From: Dipteris shenzhenensis
Lineage: Eukaryota > Polypodiophyta > Polypodiopsida > Gleicheniales
Assembly: GCA_047967505.1 (NCBI GenBank)
Contig: CM106540.1
DNA: 64,000 bases
Direction: 5' to 3' (one strand)
Part shown: positions 1 to 9,944 of the stretch, one piece after another
How the letters are laid out: every line of letters starts with the position of its first letter
How positions within the stretch are numbered: the stretch's first letter is position 1
The notes under the pieces: generated by a model
Databases searched by the model: none
The model's input: only the letters and a program-made list of their open reading frames with translations
What the model was told of the DNA's origin: nothing
Position numbers and translations under genes: made by a program

Positions 1-1
1 C

Positions 2-631
2 TTTCAGCATTTCTGTGATACACATGGGATTAAGAGGGAGCTCACATCCCCTCGTACTCCAGAGCAAAATCCAGTTGCAAAAAAGATGAACCGTACCATT
101 CAAGAAAGGTTGCAATGCATGCTTTCCAATGCAAGTCTTTGTGGTGGTTTTTGGGCTGAGGCAATGAAGACTGCAGTGCATGTGATCAATAGATCACCTA
201 GTAAGAGTTTGGATGGTGGTATTCCTGAAGAGGCATGGAGCAGAAAGAAGCCCTCTTACTCTCATTTGCGTATATTTGGGTGTGAGGCATATGCACATGT
301 GCCAAAAGAGCTTCGAAAGAAGCTAGATCCTAAGTCTAGGAAATGCATCTTTCTAGGTTATGGTGAAAGTGGAGAGATGGGCTATCATCTCTGGGATCCA
401 GAAGCAAAGAAGATCATACGCAGCCATGATGTGGTCTTCAATGAGAAGAAGATGCATAAGGCACCCATGAGGGATGTGGAAATGAGGGGAATCACTTTCC
501 AGGATGTGAATCCACCTGCCTATGTTGATAGACAGCAAGCTGTCCATGCACCAAATGTGCAAGAAATGGTACCACCAAGTACTCCCACAGGTATACAATC
601 AAAGGTAGATGATGGATATTGGTGGAAATGA
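2..631 (+). pseudogene. Ty1/copia retrotransposon, integrase C-terminal part (5' cut by window edge)
   Basis: An open frame runs from base 2 without a start codon, so the element begins outside the window. The translation has the end of the copia integrase core: TSPRTPEQNPVAKKMNRT corresponds to the usual 'TPQQNGVAERMNRT' block, followed by FWAEAMKTAVHVINRSP and the copia region LRIFGCEAYAHVPKE...RKCIFLGY. The usual NGVAER is NPVAKK here, which suggests decay around the catalytic Glu. The frame stops at 631, and the reverse transcriptase continues in another frame from about 609, so a frameshift separates the two. Integrase inserts the cDNA copy into host DNA. Identification as copia is secure from domain order (integrase before RT). 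Confidence 0.92.
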
Positions 632-1550
632 TGAGCCAAATGTGGCTGATATGCAAGTGGGACAGCAAGCTGAAATGCCCTTGAGAAGATCATCTAGAGT
701 GTCTAGACCGCCTGATAGGTTTGTTCCAGGGGTAGACTATGTGATGCTTACTGATTGCAGGGAGCCTTCTTGCTACAGAGAGGCTATGATGCGTGAGGAT
801 AAACGCAAGTGGGAGTATGCTATGCAATCAGAGATGAGTTCACTTATGAAGAATAAGACTTGGGACTTGGTTTCTTTGCCACATGGAAAGAAAGCATTGC
901 CATGTAAATGGGTCTACAAAATGAAGGTCACAGGTGATGATGTGCCTAGGTACAAGGCCCGTTTGGTTGCTAAAGGGTTCAAGCAAGAGAAGGGTGTGGA
1001 CTTTGATGAGATATTCTCTCCGGTTGTGAAGATGACCACACTTAGATGCATGCTTGGACTAGTGGCAGTAGAGGATATGGAGCTTATGCAAATAGATGTC
1101 AAGACAGCTTTCTTGCATGGGGATTTGCATGAGGAAATTTACATGGTGCAGCCGGAAGTCTTTGAAGAAAAGGGCAAAGAGCATTTAGTTTGCAAGCTAA
1201 AGAAGAGTCTCTATGGTCTTAAGCAAGCACCTAGAGAATGGTATCAGAAGTTTGATGCTTTCATTCGGTCCCAGGATTTTAGGAGGAGTGAAATTGATCA
1301 CTGCCTCTACACTAAAAGGGCTAAGGATAATAGCCTGATAATCTTGGCACTATATGTGGATGATATGCTATTGGCTAGCAAGAATACTTATGAGCTAGAT
1401 GCTTTAAAGGCCAGGTTGCATGAGGCCTTTGATATGAAGGATTTGGGACTTGCAGGTCATATTCTTGGTATGCGCATCACGCGTGATCGGAGTAGGAAAC
1501 TCCTTTGGCTTTCACAAAAAGAGTATATGTTTTTGTTTTTGAGATTGTAA
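609..1550 (+). pseudogene. Ty1/copia retrotransposon, reverse transcriptase, truncated before RNase H
   Basis: This is a copia RT domain (RVT_2 type). Visible landmarks are the linker KALPCKWVYKMK, YKARLVAKGFKQEKGVDF, the FSPVVKMTTLR block, QIDVKTAFLHGDL, SLYGLKQAPREWY and the catalytic motif YVDDMLLAS (bases about 1351-1377). The DVKTAFL and YVDD aspartates are intact. Homology ends at SQKEYM (about base 1529); the last residues FLFLRL do not belong to copia, where a KVLERF-like block and then RNase H should follow. From about 1530 the minus strand reads a Helitron-type endonuclease fragment, so the RT is cut by an abrupt junction between elements. It lies in a different frame from the integrase part upstream, so the element is dead. 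Confidence 0.93.
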
Positions 1551-1866
1551 GGTAGCATTCTGATCCTTTTTCATTAATATAATGATCTTGAATGAGTTCG
1601 AGAGTGTCTTTGTAACATGTTGCAATTCCTACTCCGTTAGACTTTTGCAAGCATGTGAAACCAGACAAGTTTATTGTTGTTGTTTTGTTATGTAATTCTT
1701 GGAGACAGAGGATTGTAGCACTCAGTAGGCTTTTATCATGCAAAATGTTTATTTGGTGGGAGTTTAATGCTCGTGTATTTGATGATTGCAATGCCATGAT
1801 GTGTTGGTCTTCATTTGAGAAGTTCCTTTGAAAGGTATCCCATTTCTTGTAAGACGTTGTTGTCAA
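1530..1866 (-). pseudogene. Helitron C-terminal endonuclease-like fragment
   Basis: The minus-strand frame contains LNSHQINILHDKSLLSATI, then LCLQEL, then a stretch with NGVGIATCYKD. This pattern resembles the start of endonuclease/exonuclease/phosphatase-like domains found at the C-terminus of some Helitron proteins, where an 'ISLQET' block carries the catalytic Glu. The frame loses similarity near 1530, exactly where the copia RT on the other strand also stops, so only the first third of the domain remains. A helicase-tail-like peptide lies just upstream on the same strand. The family assignment is by pattern and position; another AP-endonuclease-type source cannot be excluded. Confidence 0.5.
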
Positions 1867-1950
1867 CTTTGATGTGCTTGGCTTCCAACGGCTTGATGAT
1901 GTAAAGGTTTTTGGGGTTTATACTAAATTCTCATGGGGCCATAGTGTACT
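1862..1950 (-). pseudogene. Possible Helitron helicase C-terminal tail
   Basis: A short minus-strand reading gives INPKNLYIIKPLEAKHIKVD, then NNVLQEM. It resembles the tail of PIF1-like Helitron helicases after motif VI, where a 'glyvi.pl...ki.v...vl.em.rl' pattern follows the last arginine finger. None of the upstream helicase motifs (Walker A/B and others) is found between here and the Rep domain, which ends near 1975. The helicase core therefore appears deleted, bringing Rep next to this tail and the endonuclease fragment. The peptide is short, so the call is tentative. Confidence 0.4.
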
Positions 1951-1959
1951 GTACTTCTT

Positions 1960-2646
1960 ACATGACAAAAATTGATAAGGAGACAACTTTAGCAGTCAAA
2001 GAAGCAGTCCACCTTGTTATTTTGCCGAGTATCTCTTCATCTTTCTTAAGAACATTTTTAAGAGCTTGGAATTTGTGAACATAATATTGTGCTTAGTGAT
2101 TGGGTCAGCTCGTAGGAGATGTCTTGTTTCAATTTGTGGGTTGGGATGTTTCTCTTCTGCAGCTCGGGTTGAGTTTGTGTATTGCCTCCACCAAAGGTTG
2201 CCATAGTTTTTCAGCTGCTGCTGCTGATAGGGTTATGAAAAATGTAGGTGGTCCTAGTTGTCTCAGCATTGCAAAAAAGTTTTTCTTGAGATTGTGCATA
2301 TAGTCTGTTGAAGTTCTAGTTGAGCAAAGTCTCGGTAGCCTATGTTGGAATGTAGTAATTTTTCAATGTTTGTGTTTAGTAGTGCATCTTTCGCTTGAAG
2401 GGCAATTCCTTTGGTTTGTCCTTTTCTCATACGAACCCAAGATGAGGAAAGAACTTGCTTAACCAATATTTTCATCATCTTGAAAAACAAATTCCCAATT
2501 GAGAGTGCAAAACATCGATCTACATTGGTTAGCTCCCACTTTGCAATTTCTTGGTACGAGATGTGTTTGGGAATGTTGTATTGTGTAGGTTTTCCAAAGA
2601 AAAGCTTAGGAAATGATAGTTCTTCACAAAATTTGTCTTTGAACAT
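1960..2646 (-). pseudogene. Helitron Rep N-terminal domain (Helitron_like_N), frameshifted
   Basis: Two minus-strand frames together give a typical Helitron_like_N domain. The first (2646-2263) has ISYQEIAKWELTNVDRCFA, then a segment with KQVLSSSWVRMRKGQTKG and NIGYRDFAQL. After a frameshift near 2275 the second frame reads FFAMLRQLGPPTFFITLSAA, a hallmark block of Helitron Rep proteins, then EKLWQPLVEAIHKLN. A third frame gives LRADPIT and YVHKFQALKNVLKK. The HUH metal site expected next may survive as RSTVHYGPM near 1940, but it is disrupted. Rep is the rolling-circle nickase. At least three frame changes show that this copy is inactive. The family call is firm. Confidence 0.88.
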
Positions 2647-2744
2647 GCTTCATGGCAAAAACCCTTCAGAGGGTGCAACCAAAATAGTTTGTCCTTTGAA
2701 GTCAACCACTTGTTGACTTGTGTATATTCCATGCACAAGGGTAT

Positions 2745-3566
2745 CTATTAGAGGTTCTTCTTCTAATGGTTCTTGGAATTGTTGATCATTGTTTTGTTCT
2801 AGAATGTGTTCTGCAATACAAGTTCAACACGTTTCTCCCAAAGAGAATTGATACGAACGTTGTTTTCTTGGTACAAGGGAGTTGATAACAACTCTTTCAA
2901 TGTAAGCATTGTACAAGTAGGTTGTACTATACCACTTATATAATTATGTTTGAAAGATAGCTTGCGTTTTATCGCCACAGCAATAGTATCTTATTCGTTC
3001 AAGAACCTTGGCAACACTTGTTGTGCTCTATCGACATTAGCAAAAACGTTAACAACACTTCCATGGAGTCCATATTGACCTTCGTATGATAACTCTCGTA
3101 TTTGAGCAAAAGGTATTCTTATTGACACTAATCGTGCTCCTATGTCATTAAGATTATTTAAAAAAGTTGTTTTTGAGATCATTTGCATGTTCTTCAAAGA
3201 TAATAAAGGAAGTCTTTCATTTTTTAGGTCTTTATAGCAAAGTGTGCATAAGAGTTTTTCCATTCAATTTGTCATTGCTATGTCTATTCCATTGGTTTGG
3301 AGAAATATAGCCGTTTTTGTTTTCATTTTTCTCATTTTGCTATGAAATTTTAAAGAACCACAACATTTGCATGGGAAGCTTGGACTGTCTAATAAATTTT
3401 TAAAGTATTCTTCTTCAAATGAAACTTGATTTCTTTTTCTCTTTAATCCTTTCTTTTTTTTTGGGGTGGTTTTCATATATTGTTCTGTTATTGAGATTAT
3501 ATTTGATGTGTTAGGTTGCAAGAGAATTCTGCATAATTTGTAGACTTTGTTTATTATTGCTTGCAT
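2745..3566 (-). pseudogene. Helitron DUF6570-type N-terminal module
   Basis: Minus-strand frames read CKCCGSLKF (a Cys-x2-Cys zinc-site remnant), then after one in-frame stop at 3264-3266 CTLCYKDLKNERLPLLSLKN, SIRIPFAQIRELSYEGQYGL, HGSVVNVFANVDRAQQVLPR, and finally AIKRKLSFKHNYISG and STPLYQENNVRINSLW. This order (zinc site, 'R.PF.QI..L..GGQ...G.VVNV', 'VLPR', 'LKR...Y...Y') is that of the DUF6570 module that precedes Rep in many Helitron proteins. A short spacer with DTLVHGIYTSQ and FCEELSFPKLFFGKP links it to Rep. Several stops and frame changes are present. Base composition is AT-rich like the neighbouring Rep region. Confidence 0.85.
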
Positions 3567-4330
3567 TGAGTGTTATATGTCTAGAGAATTTTGTTTGAAT
3601 AGAGTGGAGATCTCTCTAGTTGAATTGGTAGGATTTTGAAGCATAAGTTGTTGCAAAAGTAAGTCATCATTAGAAGCCATACACTATATACTCATTTTTG
3701 ATACAAATGAATCAATGGGTTAATTGTGCAAGGTAAGCTTGACTCACTTAGGAGTAATGTGTTTGGGTTTTTCCTCTTGTTCTTGCCAATTGTGATTTTT
3801 TAGAAAGCTTATCTCCATTGTAGATGAATATTGAGAAGGAAGTTTCAAATATTGTGTGGAAACGTCGAAGAATGTCAAATAGCAATGCACGTGATGATGC
3901 TGAATTAAGCAATATTTTTCTTACGTTCTCAATTGTTAATCCAATAGCTTTTTCGATTGAAGCAAACATGATTCATGGTGATTTTGCTGTGTCCCCGTTG
4001 GACATGATGTTTTCAACCATGGTTTGAAGAAGTTGTTCATATATAAAATTAGGAATGAAATGTAAGAGACACATAGAATGTTTGTATTAAATGGATTAGA
4101 AAGATTGAAAGTTGGATTCATTGCTAAATGTTTGTGTTGAAGTAGTTTTACGAAGCTCATTTTGAGATGTTTAAATGGCTTCAATTTTAAGAGGCTAAAA
4201 TTTCCTACTATTGTAAGTACAATCAAATAGAAGAGAAAATATTAAGAGAGATAGGAATGTCAAAATAATATTTCAATACATTGCAAAGTAAATCAAGCAT
4301 TTGGTTCAAATGCAATTACAAATCCAGAGC
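3567..4330. other. AT-rich stretch between Helitron module and zinc-ribbon fragment
   Basis: I see no convincing coding sequence. Short open frames on both strands (3748-4226) have no recognisable motif. The position suggests the Helitron 5' portion or the non-coding part of the gene fragment that follows. Confidence 0.4.
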
Positions 4331-4339
4331 TATTAATGG

Positions 4340-4849
4340 TAAAGCTCTCACTAGGCTTTGTAGTTTTGAGTTTGCTTTGTACCATCATTAAGTCTTGCTC
4401 GTACAATTGGATGAATGGAAATTGCAAAGCAAGAACAATGTTGACATATGGTTCTCTAATGTGCACTCGAATTTGCTCTCCTCCACGTTGTATGATGTCT
4501 CTTGTTAGTGAAGGAACTTGTTCAATGTTTTGAGGACCTTGGCACGAGTAGCAAAATGGTCAATTTGGATTTCTACTAACTCGGACTCCTCCACAAGCCT
4601 CGCAAACATGCTCGATCAAGTCCGCATTAACATTTGTAAAGTGTAGAATGCCAAACGCCTGCAATAGCACAAAGTTATTACTTTGAATATAAAGTATATT
4701 GCATGGGTTGGAAAGCACAATGTATGTACCTTCATTCCATATCCCAATCGGGAAACTTGGCTTGCAAAAGCCGCTTTCAAGTCATCTTTTGTTGTACCGT
4801 CAGGAACTTCAGCCAAAATAGTGAAGTCATCTTTGGCGAACGGCCTCAC
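4340..4849 (-). pseudogene. Gene fragment with apparent spliced intron and CxxC zinc ribbon, beside the Helitron
   Basis: On the minus strand an exon-like frame (4849 to about 4731) reads DDFTILAEVPDGTTKDDLKA and ends SRLGYGMK at a GTACAT donor. An intron of about 65 bases ends in TATTGCAG, and the next exon (4665 to about 4340) reads AFGILHFTNVNADLIEHV, then two Cys pairs (CEACG and FCYSCQ), then a stretch ending in FPFIQLYEQDL. One stop codon lies between the two Cys pairs. The paired CxxC motifs suggest a zinc ribbon, possibly in a single-strand DNA-binding or OB-fold protein, but I do not recognise the gene. It has the same orientation as the adjacent Helitron, consistent with capture; it could also be a host remnant. 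Confidence 0.45.
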
Positions 4850-5560
4850 CCTTAAATGTTAGAATTATGACATTGATCAGATGAAGCTGCAGGTGGAGAG
4901 GAATGGCGACATGGGCAGACGCATTTTGGGCATGTCAGGAGTCAAACGAAGTACCGAAGTGTAAAAACGGGGAAATAAGGCAGGGAAGATATCCTTCGAA
5001 GATTCGATTCAGAAGTATTACATGCACAGCGTCGGAGGTCGCTGAGGTGCCCACTGCCCATAATTTCCATAATCACAATTACTCATAGCTAATAGAGGCA
5101 GAAGAAGACGACGGAAATCAGCCGCCAAAGCCGACTGAAGACGTTACGAATGTGCATATTCTCCATAATTAATACGAGAACCACCATGGCAGAGGCACCG
5201 CAAAAGCAGTCCCCGGAATCCCTGCCCGAATAGTCGCAAATGACAAAGTGTTGCCATTCGGAACTTCGGATACAGGCAAACTGAAGAAGCATGTGGAAGG
5301 CAAGCAATCCGGCAAGCGAAGACTGGCAAAACAAAAGACTTGGAAGGCATGCAATCGTGCAACAACATTGAATTGTGTTGATGAAGAAAGGGGACGAATC
5401 GGGCGGATGGAAACACGCAGGCGGCTGTGGAACAAATTCACGTGAAACATGAAGAATAGCGGCGATTCGCGGGAGGGACACGCAGAAGATCACGCAAAAA
5501 AGCCAACAATGATTGTGGGCAGAACTGGCACTGTAGTTCCACATAAGCAGCTATGATGAG
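4850..5560. other. Intergenic region upstream of the DUF1338 gene
   Basis: Open frames on both strands between 4903 and 5544 show no family motifs and overlap one another in several frames, so I treat them as chance. The stretch leads into the promoter of the gene starting at 5683. Confidence 0.5.
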
Positions 5561-5562
5561 GA

Positions 5563-5579
5563 GGTCCACGTGGACCAAT
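5563..5579 (+). promoter_or_regulatory. G-box palindrome plus CCAAT box
   Basis: GGTCCACGTGGACC (5563-5576) is a perfect 14-base palindrome centred on CACGTG, the core G-box bound by plant bZIP and bHLH factors. It overlaps a CCAAT box (5575-5579) and lies about 105 bases before the chosen ATG at 5683. An A-rich TTTAAAA stretch near 5591 could act as a TATA-like element. This arrangement suggests light, sugar or ABA-type control, but binding is inferred from the motif only. Confidence 0.6.
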
Positions 5580-5682
5580 AAGAAAATAGCTTTAAAAAAA
5601 CAAACAAATACATATTCTGTGCTTTGCTCAAACTGAACACCCCCCAGGCCACAAACAAGCAGCTACGTTGTGATTCTTGAAG

Positions 5683-8600
5683 ATGTCGAGTGTCAGTTTT
5701 GCTTCTGCTTCATCATCTTCAATCTCATCATCATCTTCATCATGGAAGTTTCCACCTTCCCTCATCCGCCTTCCCTTCTCCTTTCATCCTTCGTCTCCTT
5801 CCTTCCCCACCCAACAACTTTCCATCGCCATCTCTGCTTCTTCCTCTGCTTCTTCTCCTCCCTCCCATCCCACTTCTGTAAGTCCTCTCCCCTTCCCTTC
5901 TGCTCGCCGATCCTTTTTCGCAATCAACCAACAGATTTTTGCATCCCTTGGCCTCATCAAACAATTTTGGTCCCCAGATTCTTACTCAGATCCCTCTCCA
6001 TTCTGCCCTCGAATAGGATTACCTCCGAGCGTTAATTCATTCATTGACCTCTGCTCACAAGCGATTCCCTCTGTATCGTCAAATTTTCACAATGGCTAAG
6101 GACGTCCAAGAACAAAGTCCCACAAGTAGTAGTAACTGACGTAATTAACTAACGGATTGCTTTCGTCGTCGGTCCTTTCCTTTCTCCATGCAGACAGATG
6201 CGCCTTTCCTCAGGAGCCTGTTAGCGGCCATGGTGAAGCCCTACCTCGCCAAAAATTCTACGGCTGTAGCTGCTCTGGATCTCATTCGTGCACACGATGC
6301 CGGTCCTCTTTGCTACGATCACTTTGCCTTCCGCACCTTTGGGGTGAGTGCTTTAAAGCGGAAGCATAGTCTCTCCTTTCTGCCCTGCTGTCAGGTGTTA
6401 ATTCCGAATTTTGATTGGTCTGAGTCGTCATTCAGGTTGACGGTTGTGGTATCAGCTCCATCGCCCAAGTGTTTCTAGATATGGGCTATGAAACTCGGGA
6501 AGAATTACGATTTCCAGCAAAAAAGCTGAGAGCCTTGTGGTTTTCTCCTCCGGATCGGCTCGCCGAAAGCAAAGGGGAAGGAGTTAATGGGCCTCTTCCA
6601 AGGATATTCATTTCGGAGCTGCTTGTCGAACAGTTATCTCGTGACGTTCAGGTTTGCATTCCCTTGTCAGCTTGGGTATAACACGGTCTAAATGATTGCA
6701 AGGCCATAACTTTTAAAGGCATGATTCATGATGTTCCTTGGTGTGTGCATGGATGAAGGCTGTTATCCACAAGCATACACAGCACGGTGCACGATGTTCC
6801 AAGCATGCTGCTACTGCCAGTGCGCTGAATAGCCTCACTTGGCAAACGCCTTCACTGAATGACTATCAGATCCTAGCAAGGTCGGTTGATTTCAATGTAA
6901 AAGGGCACTATGATGACGTTGGCAATTGCTTTTGAAGGGATGAAGTCTATCTTGGACAGGCTTAAATTTTTTTTGCCTTGTTCATCATGTCACGATCTTC
7001 TGAATGCTTTTCGACTCAATTTCGGGGCTGAAATCATTGATTTGTGATGGGAACTCAGGGAAAGCGAGTATGCAGCTTGGACCCTTGTGAATGGATATGC
7101 TTTAAATCACCTTACAGTTTCTGTGCATCGGTTGAGCTCAGACATACGGAAGATCTCAAGATTGAACCAGCTTCTGCAAGACAGTGGCATCAGACTAAAT
7201 TCAGAGGGAGGTGCTCTGAAAGGTAAGAATGGACTTATCACGAAAGAAAATAGGAGGTTTTTAATTGTTTGGTATGTGATGTGTCACTGAATGATCAGTT
7301 ACCCAAAAAAGATCCTGCCTAAACTGGAAACTCACTCATCTTAGCAATTGTAAAGAGACCTTCTCTTGAGTCTTATCTGCTGGATTAGGGTGTTTGGCTC
7401 CCCGCAGTGGCTTCAGGTCTCCTGGCTGTTCATACCCCGGCATCGAACAGAGAGGGTCTTCTTTTAGGCAGCGTTTGAGGTCTTATCTGCCAGATTAGGG
7501 AGTGTGGCGAATATAGGACCTTCCCAAAGTATTTTGCTTTTAAAATTATATATAGTGGCTCTCCCATAAGGAGAGTGTGAGGCTTTGAATGCTGCTCATT
7601 AATCTGCTAATAGGCAGGAGAGCTCTTGCACAATGCTCTCTTGCTGCCATGATTTCTCATATTTGGCAGAGGCACTTCCATTTGATGAGATACTCTATGT
7701 GAACCTTATTCTGAAGGACCCAATCTTTGAAGCCCATTGATCTGCTTCAGAATGTAAAGGAGGTGGCCTTCCGCATCCATAGGTTGCAGCGCATGCGCAT
7801 TTCTGAGCCACATGCGGTCTCAGTAAATGAAAACACAAAACACGTCATGGACTTTTGAATTGGGTAGTTGCTCCTACTGATATGCTACTTCCCCAACTCT
7901 ATGCGTAATCATGTAGGGGCCATAATATGTGTGGGCCTGCTTGGTGTTGGTGTTACCCTTCAAGCAGGCCTAGCCCGAGCTTGCTGAATTTCCACAGCCA
8001 TGTCTAGCACGGAGGAAGATATTCTAACTTTGCATCCATACATGGTTTCAACCAGGCTTATCCCTATGGATAAATGCTTGGTGGCTGTTGTAACAAGGTT
8101 CCACGATTCCAGGCCAGTTCATAATATCATTTCGAATGGTGTTGGAAAGTTCATAAGTTTTCTGCAAATCCTCCTGCTTTTCCTCAGTCTCTAGAAATGC
8201 CACCTTTTTAGCTTTTGTGTGTGGGCATCCCACACATTTTCTGATTGGTGTTTGATAATATGGGTCACCTCTCCACATGTAAGCCCCCCATATGAGGAGA
8301 GCACAGGGTAGTGACACCTGTAGGAAAATAGGAGGTATGGTGAGGGATGAACAGGCTGCCACACGGGTAGCACATAGGCTGTCATATGCACAGCATACTG
8401 GTTTCCTTCTTGTGTTAATTACTGATGCACCCATTAGGGCAGACCTGTCTGCAAGAGAGGTAGCCATCCATTGGGCCACACTGGGCCCTTGCATTGGGCT
8501 GGACTGCAACCAACATTGGGCTCCAGATGTGGGGTAAGTAGGACTGTTTATGGGCCTGCATATGAGTGGACAGGTTGTGGTGGGCAGTAGAGCTGGGACA

Positions 8601-9944
8601 GTGAAACAGAGTCTCCTCCCTCCTCACAAAAGGGCTCCTTAGGTCGATAGGTGATGTAAAACACTAGAGTAGAACCTTGGGGACCTGATACCTTCACAAC
8701 TCTTTAGATCTCTATGAGTGGACAGGTTGTGGTGGGCAGTAGAGCTGGGACAGTGAAACAGAGTCTCCTCCCTCCTCACAAAAGGGCTCCTTAGGTCGAT
8801 ACGTGATGTAAAACACTAGAGTAGAACCTTGGGGACCTGATACCTTCACAACTCTTTAGATCTCTCATGACATGTGCATTGTGAATACAAAAAAGGAGAA
8901 CTCAAATATATAAAATTTAGGGGCTCTGCCAGGTGTGGGCACAAGGGCACAACAGTGTGCTACAAACTACCAGCCGAGTACTGGAGTAAACTACAATGAT
9001 ATCTTCAATTGGTTACCTGATGTGTGGGGGTTTCTATTAATCACACTTGCTGAGAATCTTGCCACAAAGGCTTCCTTTCACGCGCACAGATTGTGTCTTG
9101 TAGCACAGGTCAAATGTCTCCTGCAGATGGGGATCCTCCCCTCAACACAGATATGGAAATTTCTCTGGAGATTATGGGCATAAACTGAATGCAGGGCCTT
9201 ATACACAGAGAGATTTCATTGTGCATGATTAAACATACCCTTTTGTAGGGGTATTGTATTCTAATTTCAAACCACCTCTAGATACAGCCTCAATACCTAA
9301 TACAGGCAGAACCTGACGGCAATCCATCATTATCTAACTCTTGAATTTCTTGTTTCTTGTGTCCCTTTGAAAAAAAAGAGAGGGAAGGGTGGGGTCTGCA
9401 GATCTAGTACTGTGTTTTAAAGTTGATGATTATTAATCAAGTTTGGACGCAAAAATCGCTCGTGCATGTTTGGGTGTATGTGAGGGGGTGTTTGGATCTG
9501 TGTGATGTTTGGTGTGGGGAGGGGGTTGTGGCGTGTGTAACTGCTCTTGTTTCACTTTGTCCAAAGCCTTTGTTTGCATTGTTTGATAGTGAGCCCTGAT
9601 GGTGGTTTACAACAAAGTTCGACAGTGGCAGACTCTCAGTCATTTCAATTTGCTGGTGATCAGTTCAAAACAGTCCCTGCATCTTACATAGAATTTGCAG
9701 AACGCCTAGTGCTTCCGGAATATACTGGTCTTCCATCCAATGAGGTATGTGAGTGATACTAAGCTCACTTCCTGTTCATTTCATGTGGAATTGGTACGTC
9801 TGAAATGGTTTCATATGTTAGGCCATTGACTGATAAACTTAGATCCTGCAGATTCAGGAATGGCACCGTAGGGATGGTTTTGAAGTGGGAAATGCTGACA
9901 AGATTTTTGAGAGCACATCTTCTGACCAGACTGGTATGAAGTAA
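5683..9944 (+). CDS. FLO7: Plastid-targeted DUF1338 protein (2-oxoadipate dioxygenase/decarboxylase, FLO7/HglS family)
   Basis: Seven exons splice with consistent phases and GT-AG borders: 5683-5877, 6194-6343, 6436-6651, 6759-6880, 7059-7222, 9590-9744, 9852-9944, giving 364 residues, about the usual plant length. Residues 1-65 are Ser-rich and poor in acidic residues, like a plastid transit peptide. The core then has PLCYDHFAFRTFG (His108, Arg112), REELRFPAKKLRALWFSPP, GPLPRIFISELLVEQLS, GYALNHLTVSVHRL (His245), SSTVADS, SYIEFAERLVLP (Glu317) and RRDGFEVGNADKIFEST. His108, His245 and Glu317 match the family's two-His/one-Glu iron site. Known members convert 2-oxoadipate to 2-hydroxyglutarate in lysine breakdown; rice FLO7 affects endosperm starch. 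ATG 5683 is chosen as the first ATG in frame. No break is seen, so the gene is probably functional. Intron 5 (2.4 kb) is full of repeats. Confidence 0.93.
8255..8560 (+). repeat. LTR-like fragment (family with AAGCCCCCCATATGAGGAGA)
   Basis: The segment carries GGTCACCTCTCCACATG, then AAGCCCCCCATATGAGGAGA followed by GCA. Similar strings appear near 12950 (+), 14650-14716 (-), 18160-18235 (-) and 45520 (+), in three cases next to copia gag or a polypurine tract. I infer a partial solo LTR of that copia family. The ends are not resolved. Confidence 0.5.
8561..8864 (+). repeat. 152-base tandem duplication
   Basis: Two adjacent copies (8561-8712 and 8713-8864) are identical except for one base (GATAGGTG versus GATACGTG). 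The near identity shows a recent duplication inside an intron. Confidence 0.95.

Larger units (their letters stand above)
7223..9589 (+). other. Intron 5 of the DUF1338 gene, expanded by repeats
   Basis: The donor AAAG|GTAAGA and acceptor TTTGATAG|TG restore codon phase (Lys, split Val, Ser-Pro-Asp), so this 2367-base stretch is an intron. It contains an LTR-like piece (8255-8560), a 152-base tandem duplication (8561-8864) and a short repeat of GTCTTATCTG at about 7370 and 7474. The other introns are 92 to 316 bases, so the excess length comes from insertions. No coding sequence is seen inside. Confidence 0.8.

Noticed and set aside
5089-5544. Minus-strand frame of 151 codons with a Cys-rich translation
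   Set aside because: It overlaps three other frames of similar length, has no recognised motif and lies in the promoter side of a well-supported gene.
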